NCBI GenBank assembly: GCA_900541725.1 | Contig: UQLB01000011.1 | Location: 5,677-69,676, forward strand | Origin: an uncultured Collinsella sp. | GTDB taxonomy: Bacteria; Actinomycetota; Coriobacteriia; Coriobacteriales; Coriobacteriaceae | Direction: 5' to 3' | DNA length: 64,000 bases | Part shown: one piece after another, positions 1 through 9,295 of the stretch | Layout of the letters: every line of letters starts with the position of its first letter | How positions within the stretch are numbered: the first letter of the stretch is position 1 | Made by a program: the position numbers and the translations under genes | The notes under the pieces: model-generated | Databases searched by the model: none | Seen by the model: the letters and a program-made list of their open reading frames with translations, nothing else | Told to the model about the DNA's origin: nothing

Positions 1-166
1 CGCCGCCCAGACCGCAGACCACCGCGAGCGCGACCGCGCCCACCAGGTCGAGCTTGTGCTCGCGCGCAACCAGCACACCCGAGATCGATGCAGCGACAAC
101 AGCGAACATCTCGAGCCAAAACGGAATGGCGACCATGGCATCCGATGCATGTGAGGTAATGGTCAT
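1..166 (-). CDS. TRIC/YadS-like membrane protein, N-terminal part
   Basis: Reading the minus strand from the ATG at 166 gives an open frame that runs off the window edge (55 codons). The start MTITSHASDAMVAIPFW is followed by a hydrophobic stretch ending in a GLGGG-like turn. The pattern FWLEMFAVVAASISG then VAREHKLDLVG resembles the first repeat of the UPF0126/TRIC family (YadS, YicG), small trimeric cation-channel-like membrane proteins. No clear ribosome binding site is seen, and an in-frame TTG at 184 is an alternative start. The family call rests on pattern memory over 55 residues, so it is moderate. Confidence 0.55.
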   Translation of the reverse strand, partial: MTITSHASDAMVAIPFWLEMFAVVAASISGVLVAREHKLDLVGAVALAVVCGLGG

Positions 167-319
167 AGCGACGACGACGGGCAAGATGGGGTCCTTTGGA
201 TTACGGATTTGGACAATGCCCGTACATAGTACATGTTCGGCGCCGATTGCGACCCTATTGCTCGGCAAACGGTCGGGACTGGGTGGGGGCATGGCGTTGC
301 TGGAATGCCAGGGGTCCAG

Positions 320-396
320 AACATGTACGTCACCCTCCAAAAACGACATTTTCCGACATCTTTGGAGGCTGACGTACATGTTTGGATTGAGCTCAC
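320..396. repeat. 77-nt palindromic repeat, left copy (IR-L)
   Basis: The segment 320-383 is itself an imperfect palindrome (arms ACATGTACGTCA.CCTCCAA and TTGGAGG.TGACGTACATGT). The whole 77-nt block reappears as its reverse complement at 1507-1583 with about three mismatches. The match includes about 13 non-palindromic bases on the side facing the gene. The two copies therefore form inverted repeats around the gene at 489-1496. Confidence 0.9.
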
Positions 397-488
397 AGCA
401 TGAGTGAGTTGATTTACTCACATCCGGTATATTTCCCCACTTCAACGGACATAAGAGTTGGATACCGGCTCAGAGCGAGAGGCCCTCA

Positions 489-1496
489 ATGGATACCCCT
501 GTTCTCATTTCGCATAAAACCGCATGGCTTGTCCATCATGCACCCCAGAATTTGGTTCAGTCTCTTGCGCGGCACGACTACCAGATAGGCGCACAAGGCA
601 TCTCCACCCAGCAACGTGTTGCGCGCATACGACAGGCCCTTACCGACTGCGGCATTCCGTCCGATATGCTTAAGACTATCGATATCGCGGTTGTATTCGA
701 ATTTGAGCGAATTCGTACCAAAGGCGTCGTTTGCCACATTCTTGGACAAAATCTTCCCTACGAGCATATTAACGAGTTGACGCCCGGAATCTTCATCACC
801 GACGAAGCCTTCACCTTCGCGCTCGCTGCCGAGTGGATGGATAGGATCGAATATCTCGAATATGGCTATGAAGTTTGCGGCGATTATCGCATGAGGCTCA
901 ATCCCGCCGACCCTTATACCGAGCAACCAGCCACCACCTCCAAGGATGAAATAACCGAACTGCTCGATCGGCACCCCGGCAAACCCGGTGCCACACGTGC
1001 ACGGCTTGCGCTCAGGCACATCTACGATCACTCGGCCTCGCCTATGGAGACCGCTTCGGCAATCGCCCTCTCGCTCCCAACAAGCGAAGGCGGCGTTGGC
1101 ATCCGAGGTATCGAACTCAACAAACCGCTCGAGATCCCTCAACGTCTCTGGCATTGCGCCAAAGCTCGAACACTCAAAATCGATGCGCTCGTGACCTATA
1201 AGCGCAGGGCGCTCGGTATCGAATATAAGGGCGGTTTTCACGATGAGCTCGAGCGCAAGGGAGCAGATGCGGAGCGAGAGGCCGTTCTCTCCCAAATGGG
1301 ATATCGAATCGTTACGCTCACTTCGGCTCAGTTCAGTAGTCAGCTCGCCTTTCACCGCGCCATGAACAACATTCGCGAAGCACTCGGCATGCCTCGCTGT
1401 ACCGACACCGGGTACCAGAGAAAACAAAACGAACTACGCAAGGCACTTATCCGCAACTGGAAAAGCATACGAGACGAGGAGGCACCTTCCGAATAG
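489..1496 (+). CDS. PD-(D/E)XK (DUF559/Vsr-like) protein, paralogue 1
   Basis: This is a 335-residue protein with start ATG 489 behind a GAGAGG site six bases upstream. The N-terminal half begins with an ISHKTA segment and continues through VCHILGQNLP and a GYEVCGDY motif. The C-terminal half holds an apparent restriction-endonuclease-like core: D232, then E245-Y-K247-G-G-F-H, followed by a helix with R/E residues and a GYRIVTLTSAQ strand. This fits the D-x(n)-E-x-K signature of PD-(D/E)XK folds. It is a full-length paralogue of the minus-strand gene at 59076-60203: both carry SASP-x-E, GG-x-G and E-Y-x-G-x-x-H in the same order. Similar Coriobacteriia proteins are often labelled AbiEi antitoxin-like or DUF559; nuclease activity is inferred. 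It stands alone between inverted copies of a 77-nt palindrome. Confidence 0.75.
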   Translation: MDTPVLISHKTAWLVHHAPQNLVQSLARHDYQIGAQGISTQQRVARIRQALTDCGIPSDMLKTIDIAVVFEFERIRTKGVVCHILGQNLPYEHINELTPGIFITDEAFTFALAAEWMDRIEYLEYGYEVCGDYRMRLNPADPYTEQPATTSKDEITELLDRHPGKPGATRARLALRHIYDHSASPMETASAIALSLPTSEGGVGIRGIELNKPLEIPQRLWHCAKARTLKIDALVTYKRRALGIEYKGGFHDELERKGADAEREAVLSQMGYRIVTLTSAQFSSQLAFHRAMNNIREALGMPRCTDTGYQRKQNELRKALIRNWKSIRDEEAPSE

Positions 1497-1506
1497 TGCC
1501 GCTCCC

Positions 1507-1583
1507 GTGAGCTCAATCCAAACGTGTACGTCAGCCTCCAAAGATGTCGAAAAATGTCGGTTTTGGAGGGTGACGTACATGTT
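1507..1583. repeat. 77-nt palindromic repeat, right copy (IR-R)
   Basis: Reverse complement of the block at 320-396, beginning 11 bases after the stop codon of the PD-(D/E)XK gene. The palindromic core has stems CCTCCAAA/TTTTGGAGG and outer arms TGTACGTCA/TGACGTACAT. It could also act as a transcript-end hairpin, but no clear T-run follows. Confidence 0.9.
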
Positions 1584-1616
1584 TGGGGAAGCGTGGGATC
1601 GAGACGTATTTCGATA

Positions 1617-1647
1617 ACAAAAAAGCTCCCATTCTTGGGAGCTTTCT
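1617..1647 (-). terminator. Terminator of tRNA-Ser(CGA)
   Basis: On the minus strand a GAAAGCTCCCAAGAATGGGAGCTTTTTTG hairpin lies ten bases past the encoded CCA. The stem is AAAGCTCCCA/TGGGAGCTTT with a run of six T. Confidence 0.85.
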
Positions 1648-1656
1648 CAACCAAAA

Positions 1657-1747
1657 TGGCGGAGGAGGAGGGATTCGAACCCTCGTGACCTTATACAGGC
1701 CAAACGGTTTTCGAGACCGCCGCATTCAACCACTCTGCCACCCCTCC
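1657..1747 (-). tRNA. tRNA-Ser (anticodon CGA)
   Basis: Minus-strand cloverleaf of 91 nt including an encoded CCA. The acceptor GGAGGGG pairs with CTCCTCC, the anticodon loop is CTCGAAA with CGA at its centre, a long class II variable arm follows, and the T arm is GAGGG-TTCGAAT-CCCTC. It decodes UCG. A second serine tRNA lies just upstream in the same direction, but each has its own terminator. Confidence 0.95.
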
Positions 1748-1757
1748 GCGTGGGGTA

Positions 1758-1788
1758 AAAACAAAGCAGGCTCGAAGGCCTGCTTTGG
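1758..1788 (-). terminator. Terminator of tRNA-Ser(GGA)
   Basis: On the minus strand the hairpin CAAAGCAGGC-CTTCGA-GCCTGCTTTG is followed by TTTTT. It sits between the two serine tRNA genes and separates their transcripts. Confidence 0.85.
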
Positions 1789-1795
1789 AATTAAC

Positions 1796-1886
1796 TGGCG
1801 GAGAGTCAGGGATTTGAACCCTGGAGACGCTTTTGACGCCTACACGATTTCCAATCGTGCTCCTTCGGCCACTCGGACAACTCTCC
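1796..1886 (-). tRNA. tRNA-Ser (anticodon GGA)
   Basis: Minus-strand class II tRNA of 91 nt with encoded CCA. The acceptor GGAGAGT pairs with ACTCTCC, the D arm carries CCGAGTGGCCGAAGG, the anticodon loop is TTGGAAA, a long variable arm follows, and the T loop is TTCAAAT. It decodes UCC/UCU. Confidence 0.95.
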
Positions 1887-2390
1887 GTTAAATGCGAAAG
1901 TCAGTATACACGAGGAATCGCAAAGTGCAAACAGAAAAGTTGGCATTTTTTAAAACGCTTGGCCGCGTTTGGCGTTGCAGCGGGGTTTGAGATGCCAAAA
2001 AACGGCTTCCGACCAGCGTAGTTGATCAACTCAATTGTTCAAAAGGGGTATTTATAAGCGATTTGGCAATGAATTTAAAAATCTTTGGGTGGTGCTGTGG
2101 GCCACTGGTATGCATTTTGCGACCACAACCATGCGCCCGTTGACCTGCGACTTGGCTCAGCTTGTCCTCACGGCACCGTATCTTGTCCACAGATCCGTCA
2201 AGCTTTTGGTCAGCATTTGGTTGGAATGCGCATGAAACGTCGTGCGAGTATGGGCATATGTGGAGGTCATGAGGTTGTAGCTGCATATTCTTGCAGCCTA
2301 GGAGGTTGAAAGATATTATTACCAAGTCTTTTCCTGCTTCAGGCGCACCTTCACGACCTGAAGCCACATTTGCCCAGAGGAGGTGACAAT
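1887..2390. other. Gene-free leader region before rpsF
   Basis: No open frame here looks coding. Two hairpins lie near the rpsF start: 2280-2297 (GCTGCA/TGCAGC) and 2337-2363 (CTTCAGG/CCTGAAG with a 13-base loop). rpsF leaders of many bacteria carry an S6:S18-binding structure, and the second hairpin is a candidate by position only. The rest probably holds the promoter of the rpsF operon, but no convincing -35/-10 pair was found. Confidence 0.4.
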
Positions 2391-2684
2391 ATGAAGGCTT
2401 ATGAACTGCTGTTCTTTGTTGACCCGTCGCTCGACCCCGAGACTCGTCTCGCTGTTATGAAGCGTATCGATACCACGATCGCTGAGGGCGCTGGCAAGGT
2501 CGACTCCGTTGACGAGTGGGGCAAGCGCAAGCTCGCCTACGAGATCAACGACCTCACCGATGGTGACTACACCCTCATCAACTTCCACGCAGATCCTACC
2601 CAGATCGCCGAGCTTGATCGCGTCCTGCGCATCACCGACGCTGTGGTCCGCCACATGATCGTCCGTCGCGACGACCAGGAGTAA
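2391..2684 (+). CDS. rpsF: 30S ribosomal protein bS6
   Basis: A 97-residue protein starting MKAYELLFFVDP, with ATG 2391 behind a strong AGAGGAGGTGA site. An in-frame TTG at 2370 precedes the ribosome site and is not the start. The sequence matches bS6 along its length (MKRIDTTIAEGAGKV, DEWGKRKLAYEI, RVLRITDAVVRHMIVR). bS6 binds bS18 on the platform of the small subunit. It opens the usual rpsF-ssb-rpsR-rplI cluster, and dnaB follows as in many Gram-positives. Confidence 0.97.
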   Translation: MKAYELLFFVDPSLDPETRLAVMKRIDTTIAEGAGKVDSVDEWGKRKLAYEINDLTDGDYTLINFHADPTQIAELDRVLRITDAVVRHMIVRRDDQE

Positions 2685-2732
2685 GACTGTCGTTTTGGAC
2701 TGGGCTTGTGCCCCAAGAGGAAGTAGTGAGTT

Positions 2733-3185
2733 ATGAGCATCAATCGAGTGAACATCACCGGTAACCTCACCCGCGATCCCGAGCTGCGCGCCACCGCCGG
2801 CGGAACCCAGGTTCTGTCCTTTGGCGTTGCCGTGAACGATCGTCGCCGCAACGCGCAGACTGGCGAGTGGGAGGACTATCCCAACTTTGTCGACTGCACC
2901 ATGTTCGGCACCCGCGCCGAGGCCGTGAGCCGTTTCCTGGCAAAGGGAAACAAGGTCGCGATCGAGGGCAAGCTGCGCTACAGCTCTTGGGAGCGCGACG
3001 GCCAGCGCCGGAGCAAGCTTGAGGTCATCGTCGATGAGATCGAGTTTATGAGCTCCCGTGGTGGCCAGGGTGGCTACGATCAGGGCGGTTACGCCCCCGC
3101 AGCTCCCGCGCCCGCAGCACGTCCTGCCGCGCCGGTGGCTACGCCGCCCGCGGTCGACGTCTACGATGAGGACATCCCGTTCTAA
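2733..3185 (+). CDS. ssb: Single-stranded DNA-binding protein
   Basis: A 150-residue SSB. Residues 1-105 form the OB fold, recognised from MSINRVNITGNLTRDPELR, the LSFGVAVNDR strand and FVDCTMFG. A Gly/Ala/Pro-rich linker follows, then the acidic tip DEDIPF that recruits repair and replication partners. ATG 2733 follows AGAGGAAG. Its place between rpsF and rpsR is the classical arrangement, which ties SSB supply to ribosomal protein synthesis. Confidence 0.97.
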   Translation: MSINRVNITGNLTRDPELRATAGGTQVLSFGVAVNDRRRNAQTGEWEDYPNFVDCTMFGTRAEAVSRFLAKGNKVAIEGKLRYSSWERDGQRRSKLEVIVDEIEFMSSRGGQGGYDQGGYAPAAPAPAARPAAPVATPPAVDVYDEDIPF

Positions 3186-3257
3186 GGGTTGTTCACCTAT
3201 TTTTGAGTGAGAGGCGGCTTCGGTTCGCCGAAGTTGCCAAATGAAAGGTATTTTGAC

Positions 3258-3524
3258 ATGGCTAATGATTTTTCTGCACGTCAGCCGCGTCGTAAGTACT
3301 GCCAGTTCTGCAAGGAGAACACTGAGTTCATCGACTATAAGGACACTCAGCTTCTCCGTAAGTACATGACCGACCGTGGCAAGATCAAGCCCCGTCGCGT
3401 CACTGGCGCTTGCACGCAGCATCAGCATGACATCGCCAACGCCATCAAGCGCGCCCGCGAGATGGCTCTCCTGCCGTACACCGTCCCCGTGGTTTCCTCT
3501 CGTGGCAACCGCGACCGCGGCTAA
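3258..3524 (+). CDS. rpsR: 30S ribosomal protein bS18
   Basis: An 88-residue bS18 beginning MANDFSARQPRRKYCQFCKE. The family signature follows: IDYKDTQLLRKYMTDRGKIKPRR and GACTQHQHDIANAIKRARE. The ATG at 3258 has an AAAGGT site upstream; the reading frame is open from 3207 but those codons do not resemble S18. The Cys pair at residues 15 and 18 is the kind that marks zinc-binding (C+) S18 versions, although only these two cysteines sit together. Confidence 0.96.
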   Translation: MANDFSARQPRRKYCQFCKENTEFIDYKDTQLLRKYMTDRGKIKPRRVTGACTQHQHDIANAIKRAREMALLPYTVPVVSSRGNRDRG

Positions 3525-3539
3525 GAAGGGAGACGCATC

Positions 3540-4079
3540 ATGAAGGTTATTCTTCTCGATGAGATCAAGGGCAAGGGCGGCGAGGGTGACGTCGTAGAGG
3601 TCGCTCAGGGTTACGCTGAGAACTTCCTGTTCCCCAAGAAGCTCGCTGTTGCCGCCACCAAGGGCAACCTCAAGCAGCTTGACGAGCGTCGCAACAACAT
3701 CGCCAAGCGCGAGGCCGTCCGTCTGGCTACCGCCAACGAGACCAAGGCTGCCTTCGAGGGCAAGACGGTCACCGTTGACGTCAAGGTCGGCGACGAGGGC
3801 ATCCTCTTTGGCTCCGTTACCGCCGCTATGGTCGCTGACGCCATCAAGGCTCAGCTCGGTATGGACATCGACCGCAAGCGCGTCGAGCTCGGTAAGCCCA
3901 TCAAGGTTGCCGGTGCCCACACCGTTGCCATCTCGCTGTACCGCGAGATCAAGGCCGAGGTTGTCGTTCTCGTCGGCGTTACCGCCGAGGAGCTCGCTGC
4001 CGAGGCTGAGGTCGAGGAGGCCGCTGAGGTCGCCGAGGCCGAGACCGCCGAGGTCGAGACTGAGGCTGCTGCCGAGTAG
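3540..4079 (+). CDS. rplI: 50S ribosomal protein bL9 with acidic tail
   Basis: A 179-residue bL9 starting MKVILLDEIKGKGGEGDVVEV, with the N-domain motif GYAENFLFPKKLA and the C-domain LFGSVTAAMVADAIK. ATG 3540 follows AAGGGAGA. Typical bL9 is near 150 residues. Here about 30 extra C-terminal residues are almost only Glu, Ala and Val. Such acidic tails are common on Coriobacteriia ribosomal proteins in my recollection and are probably disordered. It ends the rpsF operon before a strong terminator. Confidence 0.96.
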   Translation: MKVILLDEIKGKGGEGDVVEVAQGYAENFLFPKKLAVAATKGNLKQLDERRNNIAKREAVRLATANETKAAFEGKTVTVDVKVGDEGILFGSVTAAMVADAIKAQLGMDIDRKRVELGKPIKVAGAHTVAISLYREIKAEVVVLVGVTAEELAAEAEVEEAAEVAEAETAEVETEAAAE

Positions 4080-4110
4080 CATTTGCTGCAACGCAACAAT
4101 CTTGTTCTAA

Positions 4111-4150
4111 GAAGGGCGCTCTGGGAAACCAGGGCGCCCTTTTGTTTTTT
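4111..4150 (+). terminator. Terminator after rplI
   Basis: GGGCGCTCTGG-GAAA-CCAGGGCGCCC stem with a GAAA loop, followed by TTTTGTTTTTT. A textbook intrinsic terminator that separates rplI from dnaB. Confidence 0.92.
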
Positions 4151-4303
4151 GCGCTGAGTGAGTGTCATGGTGAACGTTGCGTCGAAGTCCTATATACAGG
4201 ACCGTTCATCCGTTTGGTTCGGTGATGATTGGCGGCGCGCGGCGCGTTTTGGGACCGTGGCTGATACTATGGATGCTCGCAAGCGATATGAATGAGGATG
4301 CTC

Positions 4304-5695
4304 ATGGCATATGACGATAGGGAGACGGGGCTGACGGTCGAGGACCGCGGCTCAAAGTTGGGTCTTCCCCAAAACCAAGATGCAGAGGCCAATGTACTGG
4401 CCGCTATGCTGCTATCGCCCGAGGTGGTCGAAGAGGCCCAGGTCGAGCTGCAGCCCGATGATTTCTACCGGCCCATTCATAAGACCATCTACACCGCGAT
4501 GGTCGATATGTACAACAGCCGCATTCCCATCGACTCCATCTCGCTGATCGATTACCTGCGAAGCATCAACAAGCTCGATGCCGTGGGCGGCGAGGCCTAC
4601 ATTTTGGAGCTGATGGGTCAGACTCTGTCGCTCGTGAACTGGCAGCACCATGCCGCCATCGTTCGTCGCGATTCGATGCTGCGCGAGCTGATCGGCGCCA
4701 CCAACGAGATCAACGCGCTGGCATATAACGCCCCCACCGACACCAAAGAGGTCGTGGAGCTAGCCGAGAGCAAGCTGCTCAAGGTCACGGCACGCGAGGT
4801 CAAGTCGAGCTACAAGACGCTGACCGAGTTTATGGTTGAGGCCTATAACGAGGCCGAGGAAGTGTGTCAGGCCGGTGGTCAGGCTGCGGGCGTGCCCACG
4901 GGCTTCCCGTCACTCGACCGCATGCTCATGGGCTTCCGCGAGGGCCAGCTCATCATTATCGGCGCCCGCCCTGCTGTGGGTAAGACGTCGTTCGCCCTGA
5001 ATCTGGCGCTCAACGCTGCCGCTGCCGGTTATACCGTCGGCTTCTTCTCGCTGGAGATGTCGGGCAAAGAAATTGCCCAGCGTCTGATTTGCGCCTACGC
5101 CATGATCTCGATCAGTGACTTCCGCATGGGCCGCATTAGCCCCGAGCAGTGGGCCAATATCAACGAGGCCACGCAGACCTTGTCCAAGCTCGATATTCTG
5201 ATTGACGATACGCCCGGCACCACAGTGACCGAGATTCGCGCCAAGAGCCGCCGCATGCTCCATAACAAGGAGAAGGCAATCATCATCCTGGACTACCTGC
5301 AGCTGGTGAGTCCTCCGCCGGGACGCCGCTCCGAGAGCCGTACCGTCGAGGTTTCGGAGATGTCGCGTGGTCTGAAGATCATGGCCAAGGAGCTCAAGAT
5401 CCCGCTCATCGCGCTGTCGCAGCTCTCGCGTCAGGTCGAATCCCGTACCGGCAAGCGCCCGCAGCTTTCCGACCTTCGTGAATCGGGCTCCATCGAGCAG
5501 GACGCCGATATCGTTATGTTCTTGGACCGCTCCGCCGACGAGGCCGAAGCCTCGCGCGACGATCGACCCGACGAGGGCGTTACGCGTATCGTCGTGGCCA
5601 AGAACCGTTCGGGCCCGATCGGCGACGTCGACCTGATGTTCCTGCCGGCATCCACCAAGTTCTATGAGCTTGATGGGGCACATGCCGAGGAGTAG
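4304..5695 (+). CDS. dnaB: Replicative DNA helicase DnaB
   Basis: A 463-residue hexameric helicase that unwinds DNA at the fork. The N-terminal domain (LPQNQDAEANVLAAMLL) covers about residues 20-130. The RecA-like C-domain carries Walker A GARPAVGKTS near residue 220, the DnaB FFSLEMS motif, the Walker B strand IIILDYLQL near 325, and LRESGSIEQDADIVMFLDR. The start at ATG 4304 is chosen because GAGGA lies five bases upstream; ATG 4292 and 4298 are in frame but lack a site. The length is normal and no intein is present. Confidence 0.96.
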   Translation: MAYDDRETGLTVEDRGSKLGLPQNQDAEANVLAAMLLSPEVVEEAQVELQPDDFYRPIHKTIYTAMVDMYNSRIPIDSISLIDYLRSINKLDAVGGEAYILELMGQTLSLVNWQHHAAIVRRDSMLRELIGATNEINALAYNAPTDTKEVVELAESKLLKVTAREVKSSYKTLTEFMVEAYNEAEEVCQAGGQAAGVPTGFPSLDRMLMGFREGQLIIIGARPAVGKTSFALNLALNAAAAGYTVGFFSLEMSGKEIAQRLICAYAMISISDFRMGRISPEQWANINEATQTLSKLDILIDDTPGTTVTEIRAKSRRMLHNKEKAIIILDYLQLVSPPPGRRSESRTVEVSEMSRGLKIMAKELKIPLIALSQLSRQVESRTGKRPQLSDLRESGSIEQDADIVMFLDRSADEAEASRDDRPDEGVTRIVVAKNRSGPIGDVDLMFLPASTKFYELDGAHAEE

Positions 5696-5788
5696 GACAG
5701 GCGCCCGTTGCACGGGTATACTGGGAATGTTTTGTGCTTCTGCGTGCCGGCGTGGCGCGTAGACAGTCCATGAATGTAAGGAGTAAAC

Positions 5789-7075
<1,287 letters not shown>

Positions 7076-7097
7076 TCGGGACTATTTGGTTATTGCG

Positions 7098-7139
7098 ATA
7101 TACCCCTTTGCAGCCCGGACGGGCGGCCGAGGGGTATAT
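7098..7139 (+). terminator. Hairpin between purA and purD
   Basis: ATATACCCCT (7098-7107) pairs with AGGGGTATAT (7130-7139), with an inner GC-rich stem CCCG/CGGG. It is followed only by TTTGC, so it is a weak terminator or a processing hairpin between purA and purD. Confidence 0.6.
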
Positions 7140-7193
7140 TTGCTTGCAAAGGGCTCGCGCGGAGCGGGCCATTCATCCATAGAGGAGGCACCC

Positions 7194-8498
7194 TTGAAGG
7201 CGGACACTCAAACCATCGACATCCTGTTGTTGGGCAGCGGCGGCCGTGAGCATGCTTTGGCAGCTAAGCTCGCAGCATCACCGCGCGCCGGCAAGCTCTA
7301 CATTGCGCCGGGTAACGGTGGCACCGCGAGCTGCGGCGAGAACGTTGTTCTCGACGACTGCGATCCTGCGGCCGTGGCGGCGTTTGCTCAGAGCCGCGGA
7401 TGCGGACTCGTGGTAATTGGCCCCGAGGCTCCGCTTGTGGCGGGCGTGGCCGACGCCGTGCGCGCGGCGGGTATTCCCTGCTTTGGCCCGGGTGCCGAGG
7501 GCGCCCAGATGGAGGGCTCCAAGCTGTTCTCCAAGCAGCTCATGGAGCGTGCGGGCATTCCGACGGCAGCCTATGGTTCGTTTACCGACGAGGCTTCGGC
7601 TCTCGCCTACGTGCGCGAGCAGGGCGCCCCGCTGGTCGTGAAGGCCGACGGCCTTGCCGCGGGCAAGGGCGTTATCGTGGCGACCGAACTTGAGCAGGCC
7701 GAGGAGGCCGTGCGCGAGTGCTTTGGCGGCACCTTTGGCGATGCCGGCAGCACCGTGGTTATCGAGGAGATGCTCGTTGGTCCCGAGTGTTCGCTGCTGG
7801 CCTTTACCGACGGCAAGACCGTGCGCCCCATGGCTACCTCGCAGGACCACAAGCGCGCGCTCGAGGGCGACAAGGGCCCCAACACCGGCGGCATGGGTGT
7901 CTACAGCCCAGTGCCCATCGTGACTGACGAGGAGCACGCCACCATGGTGAAGGTCATGGAGCAGACCGTGGCCGAGCTCGCTGTCGAGGGTATCGACTAC
8001 CGCGGCTGCCTGTACGGCGGCTTTATGCTTACGCCTGCCGGCCCCAAGGTGCTGGAGTTCAATGCCCGCTTTGGCGACCCCGAGACGCAGGTCGTGCTGC
8101 CGCGCCTTAAGAACGACCTGGTTGAGGTCATGCTCGCCTGCGCCAACTGCGAGCTCGATCAGATTGAACTCGACTGGCGCGACGAGTGGGCCGTGGCCGT
8201 TGTCCTGACGAGCGCGGGCTATCCCGGCAGTTACGAGAAGGGCAAGGTCATCACCGGTATTGAGGATTCCGAGGCCATGGAGAACGTGACCGTGTACCAC
8301 GCGGGCACTGCCGTGGTGGACGGCCAGCTCGTGACCAATGGTGGCCGCGTGCTTGCCGTGACCGCTCTGGGCGACACGTTCGAGAACGCTCGCAACCTTG
8401 CCTACGAGGCTTGCGAGAAGATTGATTTTGAGGGCAAGACCCTGCGTCACGACATCGGCCTGCGCGCGCTGCGCGGTCGCGACGCCTGGGATGCCTAA
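7194..8498 (+). CDS. purD: Phosphoribosylamine-glycine ligase (GAR synthetase)
   Basis: A 434-residue ATP-grasp enzyme of the second step of purine synthesis. The N-domain shows LLLGSGGREHALA and GPEAPLVAGV. The ATP-grasp part shows VVKADGLAAGKGV and the GFMLTPAGPKVLEFNARFGDPE motif. The reading frame is open from 7026, but the likely start is TTG 7194: AGAGGAGG sits five bases upstream, and family homology begins ten residues later. A TTG start may lower expression. It lies downstream of purA on the same strand. Confidence 0.94.
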   Translation: MKADTQTIDILLLGSGGREHALAAKLAASPRAGKLYIAPGNGGTASCGENVVLDDCDPAAVAAFAQSRGCGLVVIGPEAPLVAGVADAVRAAGIPCFGPGAEGAQMEGSKLFSKQLMERAGIPTAAYGSFTDEASALAYVREQGAPLVVKADGLAAGKGVIVATELEQAEEAVRECFGGTFGDAGSTVVIEEMLVGPECSLLAFTDGKTVRPMATSQDHKRALEGDKGPNTGGMGVYSPVPIVTDEEHATMVKVMEQTVAELAVEGIDYRGCLYGGFMLTPAGPKVLEFNARFGDPETQVVLPRLKNDLVEVMLACANCELDQIELDWRDEWAVAVVLTSAGYPGSYEKGKVITGIEDSEAMENVTVYHAGTAVVDGQLVTNGGRVLAVTALGDTFENARNLAYEACEKIDFEGKTLRHDIGLRALRGRDAWDA

Positions 8499-8519
8499 AA
8501 TCCGAGAGGAATGAGACGG

Positions 8520-9215
8520 ATGGACGAGAAGAACGAAGAGCTCGTGGACGCGCAGATCGTCGAAGAGGACAGCCGCATGTATGGGCACGCCGAGGGCGAG
8601 CCTGGTGGCGAGGTCGCTGACGAGCCGACGCTGGTGCTGGGCGATGACGACCCGCACGATGCCGAGCTGCACGAGAAGATTCTTTCGGAGGAGTGCGCCT
8701 GGAAGGGCAAGATCCTCGACGTCCACCGTCTTGAGGTTGAGCTGCCCAACGGTCACCGCAGCGCCCGCGATATCGTTCGCCATCCGGGTGCGGCGGCCGT
8801 TGTGGCACTGACCGAGAGCGGCAAGATCGTACTGGTGCGTCAGTACCGCACCGCCATCGACCGCGTGACGGTCGAGATTCCCGCCGGCAAGCTCGATCCA
8901 GGCGAGGACCCGCTCGATTGCGCCAAGCGCGAACTGCATGAGGAGACGGGCTTTAGGGCTGGTCGTATTCGCTTTTTGACGTCGATTGTCACGTCCTGCG
9001 GTTTTTGCGATGAGATCATCCACATCTACTTGGCTACCAAGCTCGAGTTTGATGCGCCCAACCCCGATGATGACGAGTTTGTCAACGTGGACCTGGTGCC
9101 GCTGCACGAGCTGATCGACGCCGTACTCGACGGCAAGATCGAAGACGCCAAGACCGTCGTAGGCGCCTTGGCCTGCGACAGCATCGCACACAGGCTGGGC
9201 GGAACTGAGCTTTAA
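8520..9215 (+). CDS. Nudix hydrolase, ADP-ribose pyrophosphatase type
   Basis: A 231-residue protein. The Nudix box G-x5-E-x7-REL-x-EE-x-G lies near residues 123-145 (GKLDPGEDPLDCAKRELHEE continues with TGF). Upstream, VRQYRTAIDRVTVEIPAGKL is typical of the NudF/YqkG ADP-ribose pyrophosphatase group, which hydrolyses ADP-ribose to AMP and ribose 5-phosphate. About 55 N-terminal residues are acidic and have no match I know. ATG 8520 is preferred because AGAGGA lies nine bases upstream; ATG 8511 is too close to it. It follows purD by 21 bases. Confidence 0.88.
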   Translation: MDEKNEELVDAQIVEEDSRMYGHAEGEPGGEVADEPTLVLGDDDPHDAELHEKILSEECAWKGKILDVHRLEVELPNGHRSARDIVRHPGAAAVVALTESGKIVLVRQYRTAIDRVTVEIPAGKLDPGEDPLDCAKRELHEETGFRAGRIRFLTSIVTSCGFCDEIIHIYLATKLEFDAPNPDDDEFVNVDLVPLHELIDAVLDGKIEDAKTVVGALACDSIAHRLGGTEL

Positions 9216-9225
9216 AAGCGAGGGC

Positions 9226-9270
9226 GACCCTGGGGCAAACACTACTGATTATTTGCCCCAGGGTCTTACG
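9226..9270 (+). terminator. Terminator after the Nudix gene
   Basis: GACCCTGGGGCAAA (9226-9239) pairs with TTTGCCCCAGGGTC (9252-9265), a 14-bp stem with a 12-base loop. A broken T-tract (TTACGTTATTGTTTT) follows. Confidence 0.8.
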
Positions 9271-9295
9271 TTATTGTTTTATCTCCGAGGACTGC

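Noticed and set aside
486..1427. 313-codon minus-strand open frame over the PD-(D/E)XK gene
   Set aside because: It is a mirror of the plus-strand gene; the plus-strand product has a ribosome site and nuclease-like motifs and has a paralogue.
320..1583. Classical insertion sequence
   Set aside because: No DDE, Y1 or serine recombinase motif and no target duplication; kept as a finding rather than called an IS.
2319..4091. 590-codon minus-strand frame across rpsF-ssb-rpsR-rplI
   Set aside because: A shadow of GC-rich coding DNA; low-complexity Leu/Ala/Asp product over four certain genes.
7278..9242. 654-codon minus-strand frame over purD and the Nudix gene
   Set aside because: Antisense shadow with His/Leu/Ala-rich composition and no motif.
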